Of a DNA stretch of 31,511 nucleotides, positions 1 through 7,759 are shown piece after piece (position 1 is the first letter of the stretch; each line of letters opens with the position of its first letter). Location: IMG/VR virus record IMGVR_UViG_3300010155_000046, positions 1 to 31,511 of that record. One strand, 5' to 3'. The DNA is from a virus. The position numbers and the translations under genes are program-made. Under the pieces are notes generated by a model that had not been told where the DNA came from, did no database searches, and saw nothing but the letters and a program-made list of their open reading frames with translations.

Positions 1-152
1 AATCACCTTTATCGCCCTTCTCTCCAATATCACCCTTATCGCCCTTCTCTCCAAAATCACCCTTATCGCCCTTCTCTCCAATATCACCCTTATCGCCCTT
101 CTCTCCAGAATCACCTTTATCGCCCTTCTCTCCAATATCACCCTTATCGCCC
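1..152 (-). repeat. 27-base tandem repeat coding collagen-like Gly-X-Y
   Basis: Five complete 27-base units begin at about 2, 29, 56, 83 and 110, and a partial sixth begins at 137. They differ only at a few positions. On the minus strand each unit encodes nine residues, three Gly-X-Y triplets of the form GEKGDKGD followed by I, F or S. The array lies inside the collagen-like gene and is cut by the window edge, so its full copy number is unknown. Confidence 0.95.
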
Positions 153-559
153 GGCATACCGTGCATTCCAGAACTGCCATCTGCTCCCCTTGGTCCTTCC
201 GGACCTTCTATGGGCACAACATTTTCAATTCTTTCTATAATTTGAGGTTTTGGTTCTTCTTTAATTTCTTCGATTGTTGTTTCTTGTTCAAACAACGAAC
301 TGATCATAGAATAAGAACCAGAAAACATAATAGTGTTGTCGTCTTCATCCACAAGAACAACTTCTGTTAGTCCGTGTCCGATGTTAATTTTCTTCAGATA
401 GTCATCGGATTCCGATAACCTGAACTGATGACCAGCATCATATTCATATGCATCTTTCAATAACCTTAATTTATCGTTAGAATTTAATAATGAAAACGTC
501 AACCTTTTTTTAGTAGGGTGTATATTACCATTATTGAAATTTCTGAATGATATTGTCAT
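1..559 (-). CDS. Collagen-like fibre/structural protein, 3' end cut by window
   Basis: The frame is open from an ATG at 559 to the window edge, giving about 186 residues, and the C-terminus lies outside. The first ~115 residues are a non-repetitive N-terminal domain beginning [10 protein letters not shown], with an acidic linker near residues 95-110 ([11 protein letters not shown]-like). From about residue 120 every third residue is glycine: [19 protein letters not shown], then GEKGDKGD repeats. Phage collagen-like segments form trimeric rods in tail or side fibres, usually between an N-terminal virion-binding domain and a C-terminal adhesin. The gene starts one base after the stop of the 41-residue gene and has no clear Shine-Dalgarno of its own, so translational coupling is likely. 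It is probably a late virion protein; its exact position in the particle is inferred. Confidence 0.85.
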   Translation of the reverse strand, partial: MTISFRNFNNGNIHPTKKRLTFSLLNSNDKLRLLKDAYEYDAGHQFRLSESDDYLKKINIGHGLTEVVLVDEDDNTIMFSGSYSMISSLFEQETTIEEIKEEPKPQIIERIENVVPIEGPEGPRGADGSSGMHGMPGDKGDIGEKGDKGDSGEKGDKGDIGEKGDKGDFGEKGDKGDIGEKGDKGD

Positions 560-560
560 T

Positions 561-686
561 TTATATAAACGTGGTTTCTGACATACTCTTTTGGGATATT
601 ATTATACTTGTAACTTTTTTCCCTGATATGTTGTATGTTCGAGGAAGGCTCTTCACTAATACATTTTTTGTTATCTTAACCTTCAT
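561..686 (-). CDS. Small 41-residue protein in fibre operon
   Basis: This is a short open frame of 41 codons starting [10 protein letters not shown] and ending SETTFI. Its ATG overlaps the stop of the upstream BppU-N-like gene in an ATGA arrangement (683-686), and its TAA lies one base before the ATG of the collagen-like gene. The seamless fit on both sides is the main evidence that it is real. The protein is basic, with a likely beta-prone N-terminal half, and has no signal peptide or membrane segment. I do not recognise the family. By position it may be a small fibre- or baseplate-associated protein or a chaperone, but that is only inference. Confidence 0.6.
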   Translation of the reverse strand: MKVKITKNVLVKSLPRTYNISGKKVTSIIISQKSMSETTFI

Positions 687-1084
687 CTTGTCACATCATA
701 TTGAGAATCATAACTACCATAAATCAATTTACGAATAGAACCATCGGTTGTGTTTTCGAGTTCTAAATCGTAGTGATGTTTTCCAGCAGGAACAAAGGAC
801 GTGGCTGTTGCTCCCATTACCAATAAAATTCCACCTGTTTGTGATCCAGTATTTCCTTTGTTGACATTCAGGTGGATTCCCCCAGTCGATCCAGTGATGC
901 CGTATGTTAGTCCCGGAGTCGAATCTACAAACAAAAGATATGAAGAAGAAGTCGGAGATTTTCTAACTTGCATTCTTGCCTTGTGGTTTGTCAAATCGAT
1001 ACCATTAGAAATTTCGTCTTGGTAAAGAATATGGAGATTTAGTGTATCTCCTTGTGGTATATGAATATTGTGGTTTGCGGGCAT
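683..1084 (-). CDS. BppU-N-like small virion protein (baseplate/tail fibre module)
   Basis: The product has 133 residues. The N-terminus reads as 'QGDTLNLHILYQDE' followed by 'DLTNHKARMQVRKS' (about residues 11-44). This is the pattern I know from the N-terminal domain of phage baseplate upper proteins and similar small beta-sandwich proteins (BppU_N family): a GDT motif, a linear-term phrase, then a strand with MQVRKS. A later segment, 'PAGKHHYDLEL' (about residues 99-109), is also typical. It carries a good GGAG Shine-Dalgarno and sits directly behind a late-type promoter box. It is the first gene of a three-gene unit with the 41-residue protein and the collagen-like protein. The family assignment is from motif memory; the role as a fibre attachment module is inferred. 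Confidence 0.6.
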   Translation of the reverse strand: MPANHNIHIPQGDTLNLHILYQDEISNGIDLTNHKARMQVRKSPTSSSYLLFVDSTPGLTYGITGSTGGIHLNVNKGNTGSQTGGILLVMGATATSFVPAGKHHYDLELENTTDGSIRKLIYGSYDSQYDVTR

Positions 1085-1106
1085 GGAACTCTCCTAGTCT
1101 ATAATA

Positions 1107-2399
1107 CTATTTATGGGTTTTTTTTCTTTTCTTAAATCCTTTTTTGTTCTGATTTAGTTTAGTAGAATTTCTCGGAGTGGTTTTTTTCTGTTCTTTTTCT
1201 ATTCTTTTCATTTCCATTTTATGTGCATTTTCGTGCATTCGTTTTTCAATTTCTTGCTTCTGGATTCCCACCACAACCTTTTCGTATGAATTTAAGTTGT
1301 TTGTCACTCTTTCAATGTGCGGTTCTGGAACTAAGTTCTCGTCTATAAGTTTTTTAGATGCAGCATATCCAATGTGGGGATTTCCTGCATAAAATGCAGT
1401 TGATGAAATTTCATCCAAAATTTGCCACTGATATACTTCATCACTAATGAATAGAATATCTTGATGTGGGTATGCAATATCTAATGCGTGCTTGGCGTAA
1501 ATATACGCCAGTCTGGGTCTATTGTGAACTTGCCTATAGAGTCTTGCAATCTGATATAAAGGCTCCGCTCTGGTTGGTCTGAATTCCCACGCGTCTAAAA
1601 ATGCTTGTTGTATTTCTGGCCAAGGTTTGTCGAGAAGTGCTGATAGTATTCCTAGACGATACATGGCATAGTATGTCTCTTCTTCCCACCCTCCCTTTTC
1701 GACTCGTCTTTTATATGCTTCTTCTGATTTTTCCCATTGCTGAGAATCAAAATAACTTTGTCCCAAATAGAAGTGATATCTTCCATTGTCGGGCTCGTAG
1801 TTGATATTGTCTGGGTTTGTCAGTGCGTCTAGAAGAATCTCTGCGTCTTTTGCATATTTGTCTTTCGGGTCGATTCCGACATTTCTTGCCCCTAGAGTCC
1901 TTGCCCTGACGTAATAATCTCCATGAAGTTTTTCTGTGTGAGGACGCTGACCATCTTCCTTATCACAGTCAGCATATTCATGAAGAATGCCAACATATTT
2001 CCAATTGCATTCTAATTTGAATATTTGACTTCTCCACCAAACAAAATCATCCCTGCCCAATTTGAGGGTGTAGGAGTCAGCATTCATATTATCTGGAAGT
2101 TTGATATTTCCGTCAATATAATCATCGGCATCAATTACCCATGCATATTCTGCCTTTCCTTTGGCGTTTTCAAAGGCTTCTGTTCTAGATTTTCCAAAAC
2201 CCTTCCAGTCAGATTGGTATACTTCTCCGGGAATTCCTTTTTCTTCAAAGAAAATTTTAATGATGTCTTGGGTTCCGTCAGTTGAACCTGTATCTGTGAT
2301 GTCATATCGGTCAATGTATGAATATATTGACTCTAGACATTCGTGAATGATGTGGGATTCATCTTTGACAATCATGCATAGTGTTATTATTGGTTTCAT
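1107..2399 (-). CDS. Family 2 glycosyltransferase with C-terminal helical (TPR-like) repeats
   Basis: The product has 430 residues. The N-terminus carries the classic GT2 start 'ITLCMIVKDE' (about 5-14), then 'TGSTDGT' (37-43) and the metal-binding 'DADD' (90-93), so a GT-A fold using a nucleotide sugar is likely. Residues about 205-310 are helical with repeated YHFYLGQ / AYKRRVEKGG / YAMYRLG / PLYQIARLYR phrases, resembling tetratricopeptide repeats. The C-terminal 50 residues are very rich in Lys, Asn and Gln and probably disordered. The same GT2-TPR layout occurs in several bacterial and viral glycosyltransferases. The ATG directly follows the TGA of the broken gene upstream. It is the last gene of the sugar island. 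The donor and acceptor cannot be read from sequence. Confidence 0.85.
   Translation of the reverse strand: MKPIITLCMIVKDESHIIHECLESIYSYIDRYDITDTGSTDGTQDIIKIFFEEKGIPGEVYQSDWKGFGKSRTEAFENAKGKAEYAWVIDADDYIDGNIKLPDNMNADSYTLKLGRDDFVWWRSQIFKLECNWKYVGILHEYADCDKEDGQRPHTEKLHGDYYVRARTLGARNVGIDPKDKYAKDAEILLDALTNPDNINYEPDNGRYHFYLGQSYFDSQQWEKSEEAYKRRVEKGGWEEETYYAMYRLGILSALLDKPWPEIQQAFLDAWEFRPTRAEPLYQIARLYRQVHNRPRLAYIYAKHALDIAYPHQDILFISDEVYQWQILDEISSTAFYAGNPHIGYAASKKLIDENLVPEPHIERVTNNLNSYEKVVVGIQKQEIEKRMHENAHKMEMKRIEKEQKKTTPRNSTKLNQNKKGFKKRKKTHK
1108..1115 (-). promoter_or_regulatory. T4-type late promoter box (CATAAATA)
   Basis: On the minus strand CATAAATA lies 23 bases before the ATG of the BppU-N-like gene, with a GGAG ribosome site in between. 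It differs from the T4 late consensus TATAAATA by one base and is identical to the box before the tube-like gene at 19237. It overlaps the last codons of the upstream glycosyltransferase. Confidence 0.65.
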
Positions 2400-2653
2400 T
2401 CATTCTTCCATTTCTTTTTTAATATAAGCGATATTTCTTCTGTCGTTTGATGTTTCTATTATATCATATAGAAAATTCTCAAATTAGTCCCCACCTCAAG
2501 GACATATTGTGGTTCTATCTTTATTAGATGTTTCTCTAAAAAAGAAGTTTGTATGTCTTGATTGGAAGGTCCATCGGAATATATTAATAAATTTCCTTCT
2601 TTAGAATTTGAAATTGGTTTTAATTTATCTATTAATTTTTGTGGTATTTTCAC
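2400..2653 (-). pseudogene. Frameshifted methyltransferase-like remnant
   Basis: A GTG at 2653 with an AAGGA Shine-Dalgarno opens a 64-codon frame ending in TAA at 2459. It contains 'YVLEVGTN' (residues 50-57), which looks like SAM-methyltransferase motif I. Just after this motif (about 2481-2486) the -1 frame is open and continues for 27 codons (FENFLYDIIETSNDRRN...) to a TGA at 2400-2402, immediately before the ATG of the next gene. That exact abutment suggests the second frame was once the true end. The joined product would be only about 84 residues, far short of a methyltransferase, so internal deletion is likely as well. No canonical slippery heptamer is visible. A single-base sequencing error is the main alternative to real decay. 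Confidence 0.5.
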
Positions 2654-3440
2654 ATACTTCCTTTTCTATGTACCTCGCAATACTCTTTGGTGATATGTTG
2701 TCGTCATACCATTGTCGTGTTTTGTTTGATATATCAGACAATTCATCATCTGATTTGGACATGATATTATCAACTATATTTAGATTGTCCCAACTTTCAA
2801 TCGTAAAATGGGGCATGTCTTTATAATACCAATACGGACAGGGGGTCTCAGAAACGATAATATTGCCACACATTGCACTTTCAAATATTCTAAACGATTC
2901 GTTATTTTCGTAGCCGGGAGGACATAATGAAATTTTCGTGTTGCTCATGAGAGAAGAATATTCTGCAATAGAAAGACCAGCATCATCGCCGCCACACCAA
3001 TTTCTATTCATGTGAAAAAACTTTTCCCTTCCGTCCGTTTCTCTTTTCTTGAATGCTTCCAATAAACCATGTCGCCTTTGGTTCCACGCCCCCGTAAAGG
3101 AATAATCAAATTCTCTATCCTGAATCGGAATATCATTATTTCCCCTAAACCCACCAACAAACCCTAATGGCAATGGCCTTACTTTTTGATTTGTTTCGTT
3201 GAATGGGTGGTAGTTTTTAAATATCATTTCTACATTTGGCTTTAAAAATTTATCACCGGGCATAGAATACGATTCATCTGATATTATAAAAACTATTGTT
3301 TTATTTTTTAAGTTGGTTTGTATTTCGTTGTACCACTGGACAAACAGGAAATTATATTCGTCCATTCCTTGGATGTTTTTCACAATTTCTGTGAAGTATT
3401 CGACCTCAACTAAGCCTTCAATTTCGTTTATAATATTCAT
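2625..3440 (-). CDS. Exostosin-like (GT47-type) glycosyltransferase
   Basis: The product has 271 residues. The C-terminal half has the exostosin signature: 'YSSLMSNTKISLCPPG' (about 161-176), then 'ESFRIFESAMCGNIIVSE' (181-198). This is the sugar-nucleotide site of the GT-B exostosin fold, in which the protein scans as 'S-K-F-x-L-C-P-x-G ... S-x-R-x-x-E-A-x-x-x-G'. The segment 'FDYSFTGAWNQRRHGLLEAF' (111-130) also fits the family. It overlaps the methyltransferase upstream by four bases (ATGA) and itself runs 29 bases into the broken gene downstream. Full exostosin proteins vary widely in length. It likely transfers a sugar to a surface glycan or protein; the substrate is unknown. Confidence 0.75.
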   Translation of the reverse strand: MNIINEIEGLVEVEYFTEIVKNIQGMDEYNFLFVQWYNEIQTNLKNKTIVFIISDESYSMPGDKFLKPNVEMIFKNYHPFNETNQKVRPLPLGFVGGFRGNNDIPIQDREFDYSFTGAWNQRRHGLLEAFKKRETDGREKFFHMNRNWCGGDDAGLSIAEYSSLMSNTKISLCPPGYENNESFRIFESAMCGNIIVSETPCPYWYYKDMPHFTIESWDNLNIVDNIMSKSDDELSDISNKTRQWYDDNISPKSIARYIEKEVCENTTKINR

Positions 3441-4078
3441 GGTATTTTTGCAAAACTGCTCCAGCCATTTCTCTCTGCTCCCTCAGCAATAAGGGTCCAG
3501 TTATCATTTTTTAATAGTTCATTTTTTGTTTTAATGTTTTTGTATACTCGGTCATCATCCAACAAAATAAACCTAACATTATGTTCAATTGCTTTAAATT
3601 CGTCGTATCCGGAAAACTCACTACCATCTATTAGACATAAATCATATTTACCATCTAAGTTTTCAACAACTCCAGTTTTAGTATTTTTGAAAAAATCAAT
3701 ATCATCGTTGAACCACTGTTCTCTGTTTTTAATCTCATCCTCCGATAAATGGGAATTATATTCAGAGTTGGCATATGTTGAGTATTCTTTTGTGCTCAGT
3801 TGATTGAACCCAATTGAAGATTTGTTGTGTGCCTCCACAAAATCAATATCCTTGGTCAGTCTAACTAAATCATTATAGTGTTCTTCTACTGCCTCAATAC
3901 AAATTAATTTGGTGTTATTTGTTTGATTTGGTGCGAGTGCACGAATAAAACACTGCGTTGAACCGTTTCCGCTCCCGGATCCAATTTCGATTATTTTTTG
4001 AATGTGTATATTGTTTGTCACCAAGTAACCAATATACATTCCAAATTGGGTTTCTGTGTGTATTTCTGGATGTCTCAT
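3437..4078 (-). CDS. SAM-dependent class I methyltransferase
   Basis: The product has 213 residues. SAM-binding motif I appears as 'IIEIGSGSGNGSTQ' (29-42). Motif II is probably 'LICIEAVEEHYNDL' (58-71), with the acidic Glu at the end of strand 2. A post-motif strand 'YDLCLIDGSEFSGYDEF' (145-161) resembles the metal-dependent O-methyltransferase or FkbM/Methyltransf_24 class. A Shine-Dalgarno (GAGGA) lies seven bases before the ATG. It sits among glycosyltransferases, so O-methylation of a sugar is a reasonable inference, as in capsule and O-antigen clusters. DNA methylation is unlikely because no NPPY or DPPY motif is seen. Confidence 0.75.
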   Translation of the reverse strand: MRHPEIHTETQFGMYIGYLVTNNIHIQKIIEIGSGSGNGSTQCFIRALAPNQTNNTKLICIEAVEEHYNDLVRLTKDIDFVEAHNKSSIGFNQLSTKEYSTYANSEYNSHLSEDEIKNREQWFNDDIDFFKNTKTGVVENLDGKYDLCLIDGSEFSGYDEFKAIEHNVRFILLDDDRVYKNIKTKNELLKNDNWTLIAEGAERNGWSSFAKIP

Positions 4079-4088
4079 AATAATATCC

Positions 4089-4874
4089 TCATGTTTTAAA
4101 TATAAATGTATAAGTTTGTCCCCAAGAACCCTGTATCAAACTGCTAATATGAATAGGAAATGTCTCTTTTGGTAAACTGTTTAGCATCTTCCATCTTTCT
4201 AATATTCCCTCATGGCCCGAATACCAATCATTTTTAAATTTAACATCCTTTTCAAAATAATAATTATAATGATTAAATCTTGGGGTCAGTAATTTCGTCT
4301 CGTACTCTCCGTTGTTATAATTAATTATTGGGGGTTCGTGTCGAATAAAACTTTCGCCCTTCCAGTCCCACAGCCTAAAATAACCACTCGGTTTAAGTTC
4401 CCCCCACTCTCCTTTGGCGAGTATGTCCTTTCCTAAAAAACAATTTGCCAGAAATCCACCGGCCTTTGCGCCGCTTTCTTTTAGTTCAGTTTCGGCCTGG
4501 TTAAGGGATTCTTCTGTCCACTCTTCGTCTATATCCATCTGCCAAAGAAAACAATTATCTGTAATGTTTTTTATTTGTTGAATTGCGGCATTAACCTGTT
4601 CGTCCTTCGAATTCCAAAATCCAGAAGAAGGAACATATATTAATTTTTTATTTTCTTTTGATAATTCTTCAAGGAATTCGACTGTACCATCCACACTATG
4701 ACCATTTTCGTGGTATTCTTCTTTCATTGTGTTGCACCACGAAGTGCTTCCTTGCGAGAGAGAGGCTCCTTCTACCACCACCCAATAATCACAATTGTCT
4801 AAAATGTTCTGATATCGATTGTTGTGTTTTAGGTGGTGTAGTCCATTTAAAATTATACTAAACACTACTCTCAT
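4089..4874 (-). CDS. GT-A type glycosyltransferase
   Basis: The product has 261 residues when started at the ATG at 4874. That start overlaps the upstream stop by four bases (ATGA) and has GGAAGG in front; a longer frame starting at 4886 would add four residues. Features include a hydrophobic first strand 'MRVVFSIILNGLHHL', then 'DYWVVVEGASLSQGSTSW' (about 29-46) and a metal site 'QMDIDEEW' (112-119). This layout, with an opening 'ILNG..' and an EGA strand, resembles glycosyltransferases found in FkbM or capsule clusters. No signal peptide is apparent. It lies within the sugar island and probably acts in the cytoplasm on nucleotide sugars. The exact sugar is unknown. Confidence 0.65.
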   Translation of the reverse strand: MRVVFSIILNGLHHLKHNNRYQNILDNCDYWVVVEGASLSQGSTSWCNTMKEEYHENGHSVDGTVEFLEELSKENKKLIYVPSSGFWNSKDEQVNAAIQQIKNITDNCFLWQMDIDEEWTEESLNQAETELKESGAKAGGFLANCFLGKDILAKGEWGELKPSGYFRLWDWKGESFIRHEPPIINYNNGEYETKLLTPRFNHYNYYFEKDVKFKNDWYSGHEGILERWKMLNSLPKETFPIHISSLIQGSWGQTYTFIFKT

Positions 4875-5695
4875 GATGCCTTCCATATTCTACCGGTTGT
4901 TCCGGACATGCAAAATAATTCTTTTTTTAGTGGTCTTTCTTCATGGGTGCTAGTTATCATTCTAGGATTTATAAAAATATTAGAATTCCCTTCGTTTAAT
5001 TTTTCACAGAACCGAACCCATTCACAAATTTCTTTTCCATCTGTGATTCCTTCATGTCTAGCACCCTTTATGCTATCAATCTTAATCAACCCCATTCCAC
5101 CAAATGCAGATTGAACTTTTATTGGAGGATGGTTTTCATCTATGTTAATTTGTCTCCCGTGCACAAATAGAATTCTTGCTTCGTCAAATGACATAAAAGA
5201 CGGTCGGTTGTGAACCATATCCCAGCAATCATGAGGCATCCAATATTCGTGACGCAATGCCCATATATCATAATAACCATCTGGTTGGTTTGCTGTCATC
5301 ATGTCCCAATCATCATATCTAAAATTAGATAATATAGATTCTTCATCTATTTCATATGAACAAATGTCATCCATATCCATAATAAGAAGATATTGGTATT
5401 CTTCTTTTAATTTTTCAGCAGCATCTAAATATACATTTCTTGCTGTTGCAATTCTTGCTGTTCTAAATGGAAGTTTTTGGTCTAAATTTCCTAATGATAT
5501 AATTTCCATATCTGGAAGTTTTTCTTTATATTCATTTAATTTGTTTATTGTGTTATCGATAGAATCTGATTCTACCATGATTATTTTTGTTTTTTTGAAA
5601 AGTTTAGAAAACCTTTCGATGTTTGAAAACACTTTATCTATGGTTGATTCGTTATCTCGAATCGCGGCAGCAATGATTAAATTAGAATCAATCAT
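4871..5695 (-). CDS. Glycosyltransferase (GT-A; CAP59/Anp1-like pattern)
   Basis: The product has 274 residues. The N-terminal strand 'NLIIAAAIRDNES' (5-17) is followed by 'KIIMVESDSIDNT' (37-49), then 'RTARIATARNVYL' (78-90) and the metal site 'LLIMDMDDI' (103-111). The combination of 'E-S-x-S-x-D-x-T', 'R-I-x-x-x-A-x-x-R-N' and 'D-x-D-D' resembles fungal CAP59/Anp1 mannosyltransferases and their bacterial and viral relatives. The family link is by pattern only. It overlaps the upstream gene by eight bases and the downstream gene by four, so it is part of one polycistron. The acceptor is unknown. Confidence 0.65.
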   Translation of the reverse strand: MIDSNLIIAAAIRDNESTIDKVFSNIERFSKLFKKTKIIMVESDSIDNTINKLNEYKEKLPDMEIISLGNLDQKLPFRTARIATARNVYLDAAEKLKEEYQYLLIMDMDDICSYEIDEESILSNFRYDDWDMMTANQPDGYYDIWALRHEYWMPHDCWDMVHNRPSFMSFDEARILFVHGRQINIDENHPPIKVQSAFGGMGLIKIDSIKGARHEGITDGKEICEWVRFCEKLNEGNSNIFINPRMITSTHEERPLKKELFCMSGTTGRIWKAS

Positions 5696-6278
5696 GTATG
5701 ACTTTCCGTTGTTCTACTCCCAAACCACCCGGACTAATTCCAATCAACACCGACGACGTTGGAATGTTGGTAGATGCTACCATTGGTGAATATAGTTTAT
5801 ATGACACGTCCGTTCTATCTTTAAATGTATCAATGAAGGGGTCGTGGTCGCCACCATCATATTTTCCCTCTTTTACTTCTTTTATTTTTGAAACACACTT
5901 TTTATTCCAATCATCCAAGAATGATTTTGTTTTTTTGTTATTTTTAAAATAAATTAATGCAACATGAGGAGTTTCCATGTCGTGATTTCGGATAACGATC
6001 CCAATATCTTCTTCTTGATTATCCATCTCAATAGGAAGATTTTGAATATAACAATCAGCATCTATCCATATGATGTCTTCGTTTAATTCGTCAATAGCCT
6101 GTATTATTACTTCTGGTTTTCGTAAGCAATTAATGTTGTAATTGTTTTCAAATTCTGGATTATATGTCTTTAATTCTGCTCCAAGAGAATTTAAACTATT
6201 CTTTAAATTCTCTGACTTTTTTTCATAATAATTAGTATCATCAATGTCGTAATAATACGTAACAAATTTAGTTTTCAT
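5688..6278 (-). CDS. Nucleotide-sugar transferase-like protein, paralogue A
   Basis: The product has 196 residues. The DxD metal site is 'IIWIDADCYI' (69-78), preceded by 'CLRKPEVI' (51-58). The gene two positions upstream in the operon (7118-7759) has the same opening (xYYxDxDDxxYYEK), CRRKPNFI at 51-58 and DID at 73-75, so the two are clear paralogues. The small size and single DxD suggest a compact GT-A enzyme of the GT8/GT77-like type. It overlaps the fucosyltransferase-like gene upstream by 11 bases and the following gene by 8. The catalytic role is probable; the sugar is unknown. Confidence 0.65.
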   Translation of the reverse strand: MKTKFVTYYYDIDDTNYYEKKSENLKNSLNSLGAELKTYNPEFENNYNINCLRKPEVIIQAIDELNEDIIWIDADCYIQNLPIEMDNQEEDIGIVIRNHDMETPHVALIYFKNNKKTKSFLDDWNKKCVSKIKEVKEGKYDGGDHDPFIDTFKDRTDVSYKLYSPMVASTNIPTSSVLIGISPGGLGVEQRKVIHD

Positions 6279-7125
6279 TGCTAATGTCCTTCATAATTAA
6301 TTCATATAGGTAGTCGTCGCTTCCTATTAATAGATTTACTCTTTCAAAATTATCTTTAATGGCATCAATTTTAGATTCGTATAGTTCTTTAGTTAGAACA
6401 GAAATATCAAAATCATCATCAACCAATATAATTCCGTCTTCATTGAAATACTCACCGATTGTGGGACATCCCCAATAGACAGGAACGGTTCCTGTTGCAA
6501 AACAATCGGTTATCTTTTCAGTAAAATAAGTTGGATAACTATCATTTTCAACAACAACATTAAACATATAATCTTGTAGGAGGGGAAGTTTGTCTGGCCA
6601 TGGAGTTCCATTATCCCCTTCCCTATTGGATCCAGCAGCACCACCAAACAGATCCATTTGATCTTTAAAATTCTTCGCAAATTCATGTCGTTTTTTATGC
6701 CCTGCTGTATCATGTTTTGCTGATGCTACCATTGATACTAATTTAGTCTTTTCATATAGTTGGTGTTCTTTGATCCACGGAAGATTGCTGCACGCAAAAC
6801 AAAATTCAAAGCGGTCATCCCCCAATGACAATAACCTATCATCACATGTGTATATTTTTTTAATTTTTCCATTTTGGAAAATTTGATCTTTGTGGTCTAT
6901 CAAACCATCTATGACTCCAGCAACAATTGCACTAGATTCACAAACCCACCCATACCGATGTTGGTCTGTTCGTTTGGGGATTTGTGGACTCAATAGCATA
7001 CCCCAATCTATTAAAACTTGAATGTTACTGTCTTCCGAAGTCCATTCAAATGTGTCTGGTTTCATGTTGGAATTGGACGAACCGTTTTGGGGAAATGGTG
7101 CGTATATTGCTGTCATTTTATTCAT
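6268..7125 (-). CDS. GT10-type fucosyltransferase-like protein
   Basis: The product has 285 residues, counted from the ATG at 7125. I chose this start because an AGGA lies seven bases upstream and it overlaps the preceding gene by only eight bases; the frame is open 13 codons further. The GT10 core is plain: 'KLVSMVASAKHDTAGHKKRH' (128-147), the region matching the family's 'S-N-x...GH..R' phrase, and 'FNVVVENDSYPTYFTEKI' (188-205), followed by 'ATGTVPVYWGCP' (210-221). This is the nucleotide-binding motif of alpha-1,3/1,4-fucosyltransferases. Family members transfer fucose, or sometimes another sugar, from GDP-fucose. It has no membrane anchor, so it is a soluble, bacterial-type enzyme. Fucosylation of host surface glycan or a virion protein is inferred. 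Confidence 0.85.
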   Translation of the reverse strand: MNKMTAIYAPFPQNGSSNSNMKPDTFEWTSEDSNIQVLIDWGMLLSPQIPKRTDQHRYGWVCESSAIVAGVIDGLIDHKDQIFQNGKIKKIYTCDDRLLSLGDDRFEFCFACSNLPWIKEHQLYEKTKLVSMVASAKHDTAGHKKRHEFAKNFKDQMDLFGGAAGSNREGDNGTPWPDKLPLLQDYMFNVVVENDSYPTYFTEKITDCFATGTVPVYWGCPTIGEYFNEDGIILVDDDFDISVLTKELYESKIDAIKDNFERVNLLIGSDDYLYELIMKDISNEN

Positions 7126-7759
7126 GATATAATCCTGTTGTTTGGTGCTTGATATTCTTCTCACACATTCCCATCTTCCTTAGTGAATCTTTCTTGGATT
7201 CGTTATCAGACAATCCCATAAGAATCACAGTGTTTTCGTTTTCTCTTCCGGGCCATGTGCAATAATTTTCATTTAAAAACCCAATATTACAATAATTACC
7301 TGCTACCTGAATAGCATGAAATAAAACTTCATGATCGAAACATTCAAATTGTTGGTCCCTAGAAGAATTAACATTATCTCTCCACTGGTGGAGAAACTTC
7401 TTAGATCTCTCATTGTTTTTTATAAAAATGGGAGATGCCTTACAACCGCCTATATTACCGTTGCTCGACGCAAATGTCAAGTCAATTTCGGGTGGAATTA
7501 TATCAACCTCCGTCATGCGGTTTATTAAAATTGTGTCAATGTCGAGCCACACAACGTCTTCGTCGTGTTCTTTGATTTTGTCGATTATGAAGTTGGGCTT
7601 TCTTCTACAATTCTCTTTGTATGACCCCAGGTTTTCAACCTTGACCATATCATAATCATAATCATATTCGTCTAATTTTTTTTTAAGTCGGTGGTAGCAC
7701 TTTTCATAATATTTCGAGTCATCCACATCACAATAATAACTAATAATTTTAAAGTTCAT
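7118..7759 (-). CDS. Nucleotide-sugar transferase-like protein, paralogue B
   Basis: The product has 213 residues. Metal site 'VVWLDIDTILIN' (69-80) and 'CRRKPNFII' (51-59) align with paralogue A at 5688-6278, and both open with the same D-x-D-D-x-x-Y-Y-E-K phrase. A 'FDHEVLFHAI' segment (about 139-148) fits the 'D-Q-x-x-x' region that usually follows the DxD site in GT8/GT77-type enzymes. It overlaps regA by four bases (ATGA at 7756-7759), so the sugar island is translationally joined to the replication operon. It is the first gene of the island; its acceptor is unknown. Confidence 0.65.
   Translation of the reverse strand: MNFKIISYYCDVDDSKYYEKCYHRLKKKLDEYDYDYDMVKVENLGSYKENCRRKPNFIIDKIKEHDEDVVWLDIDTILINRMTEVDIIPPEIDLTFASSNGNIGGCKASPIFIKNNERSKKFLHQWRDNVNSSRDQQFECFDHEVLFHAIQVAGNYCNIGFLNENYCTWPGRENENTVILMGLSDNESKKDSLRKMGMCEKNIKHQTTGLYHE

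Noticed and set aside
1-152. Regular 27-base direct repeats that could suggest a CRISPR array
   Set aside because: The repeats are contiguous with no unique spacers, keep the reading frame and encode Gly-X-Y triplets.
2478-2490. Programmed -1 frameshift in the broken methyltransferase-like gene
   Set aside because: The site (ACT AAT TTG) does not match an X XXY YYZ slippery heptamer, and the joined protein would still be far too short.
5301-5789. Plus-strand open frame of 162 codons opposite the glycosyltransferases
   Set aside because: It is antisense to two genes with clear transferase motifs and has no ribosome site.
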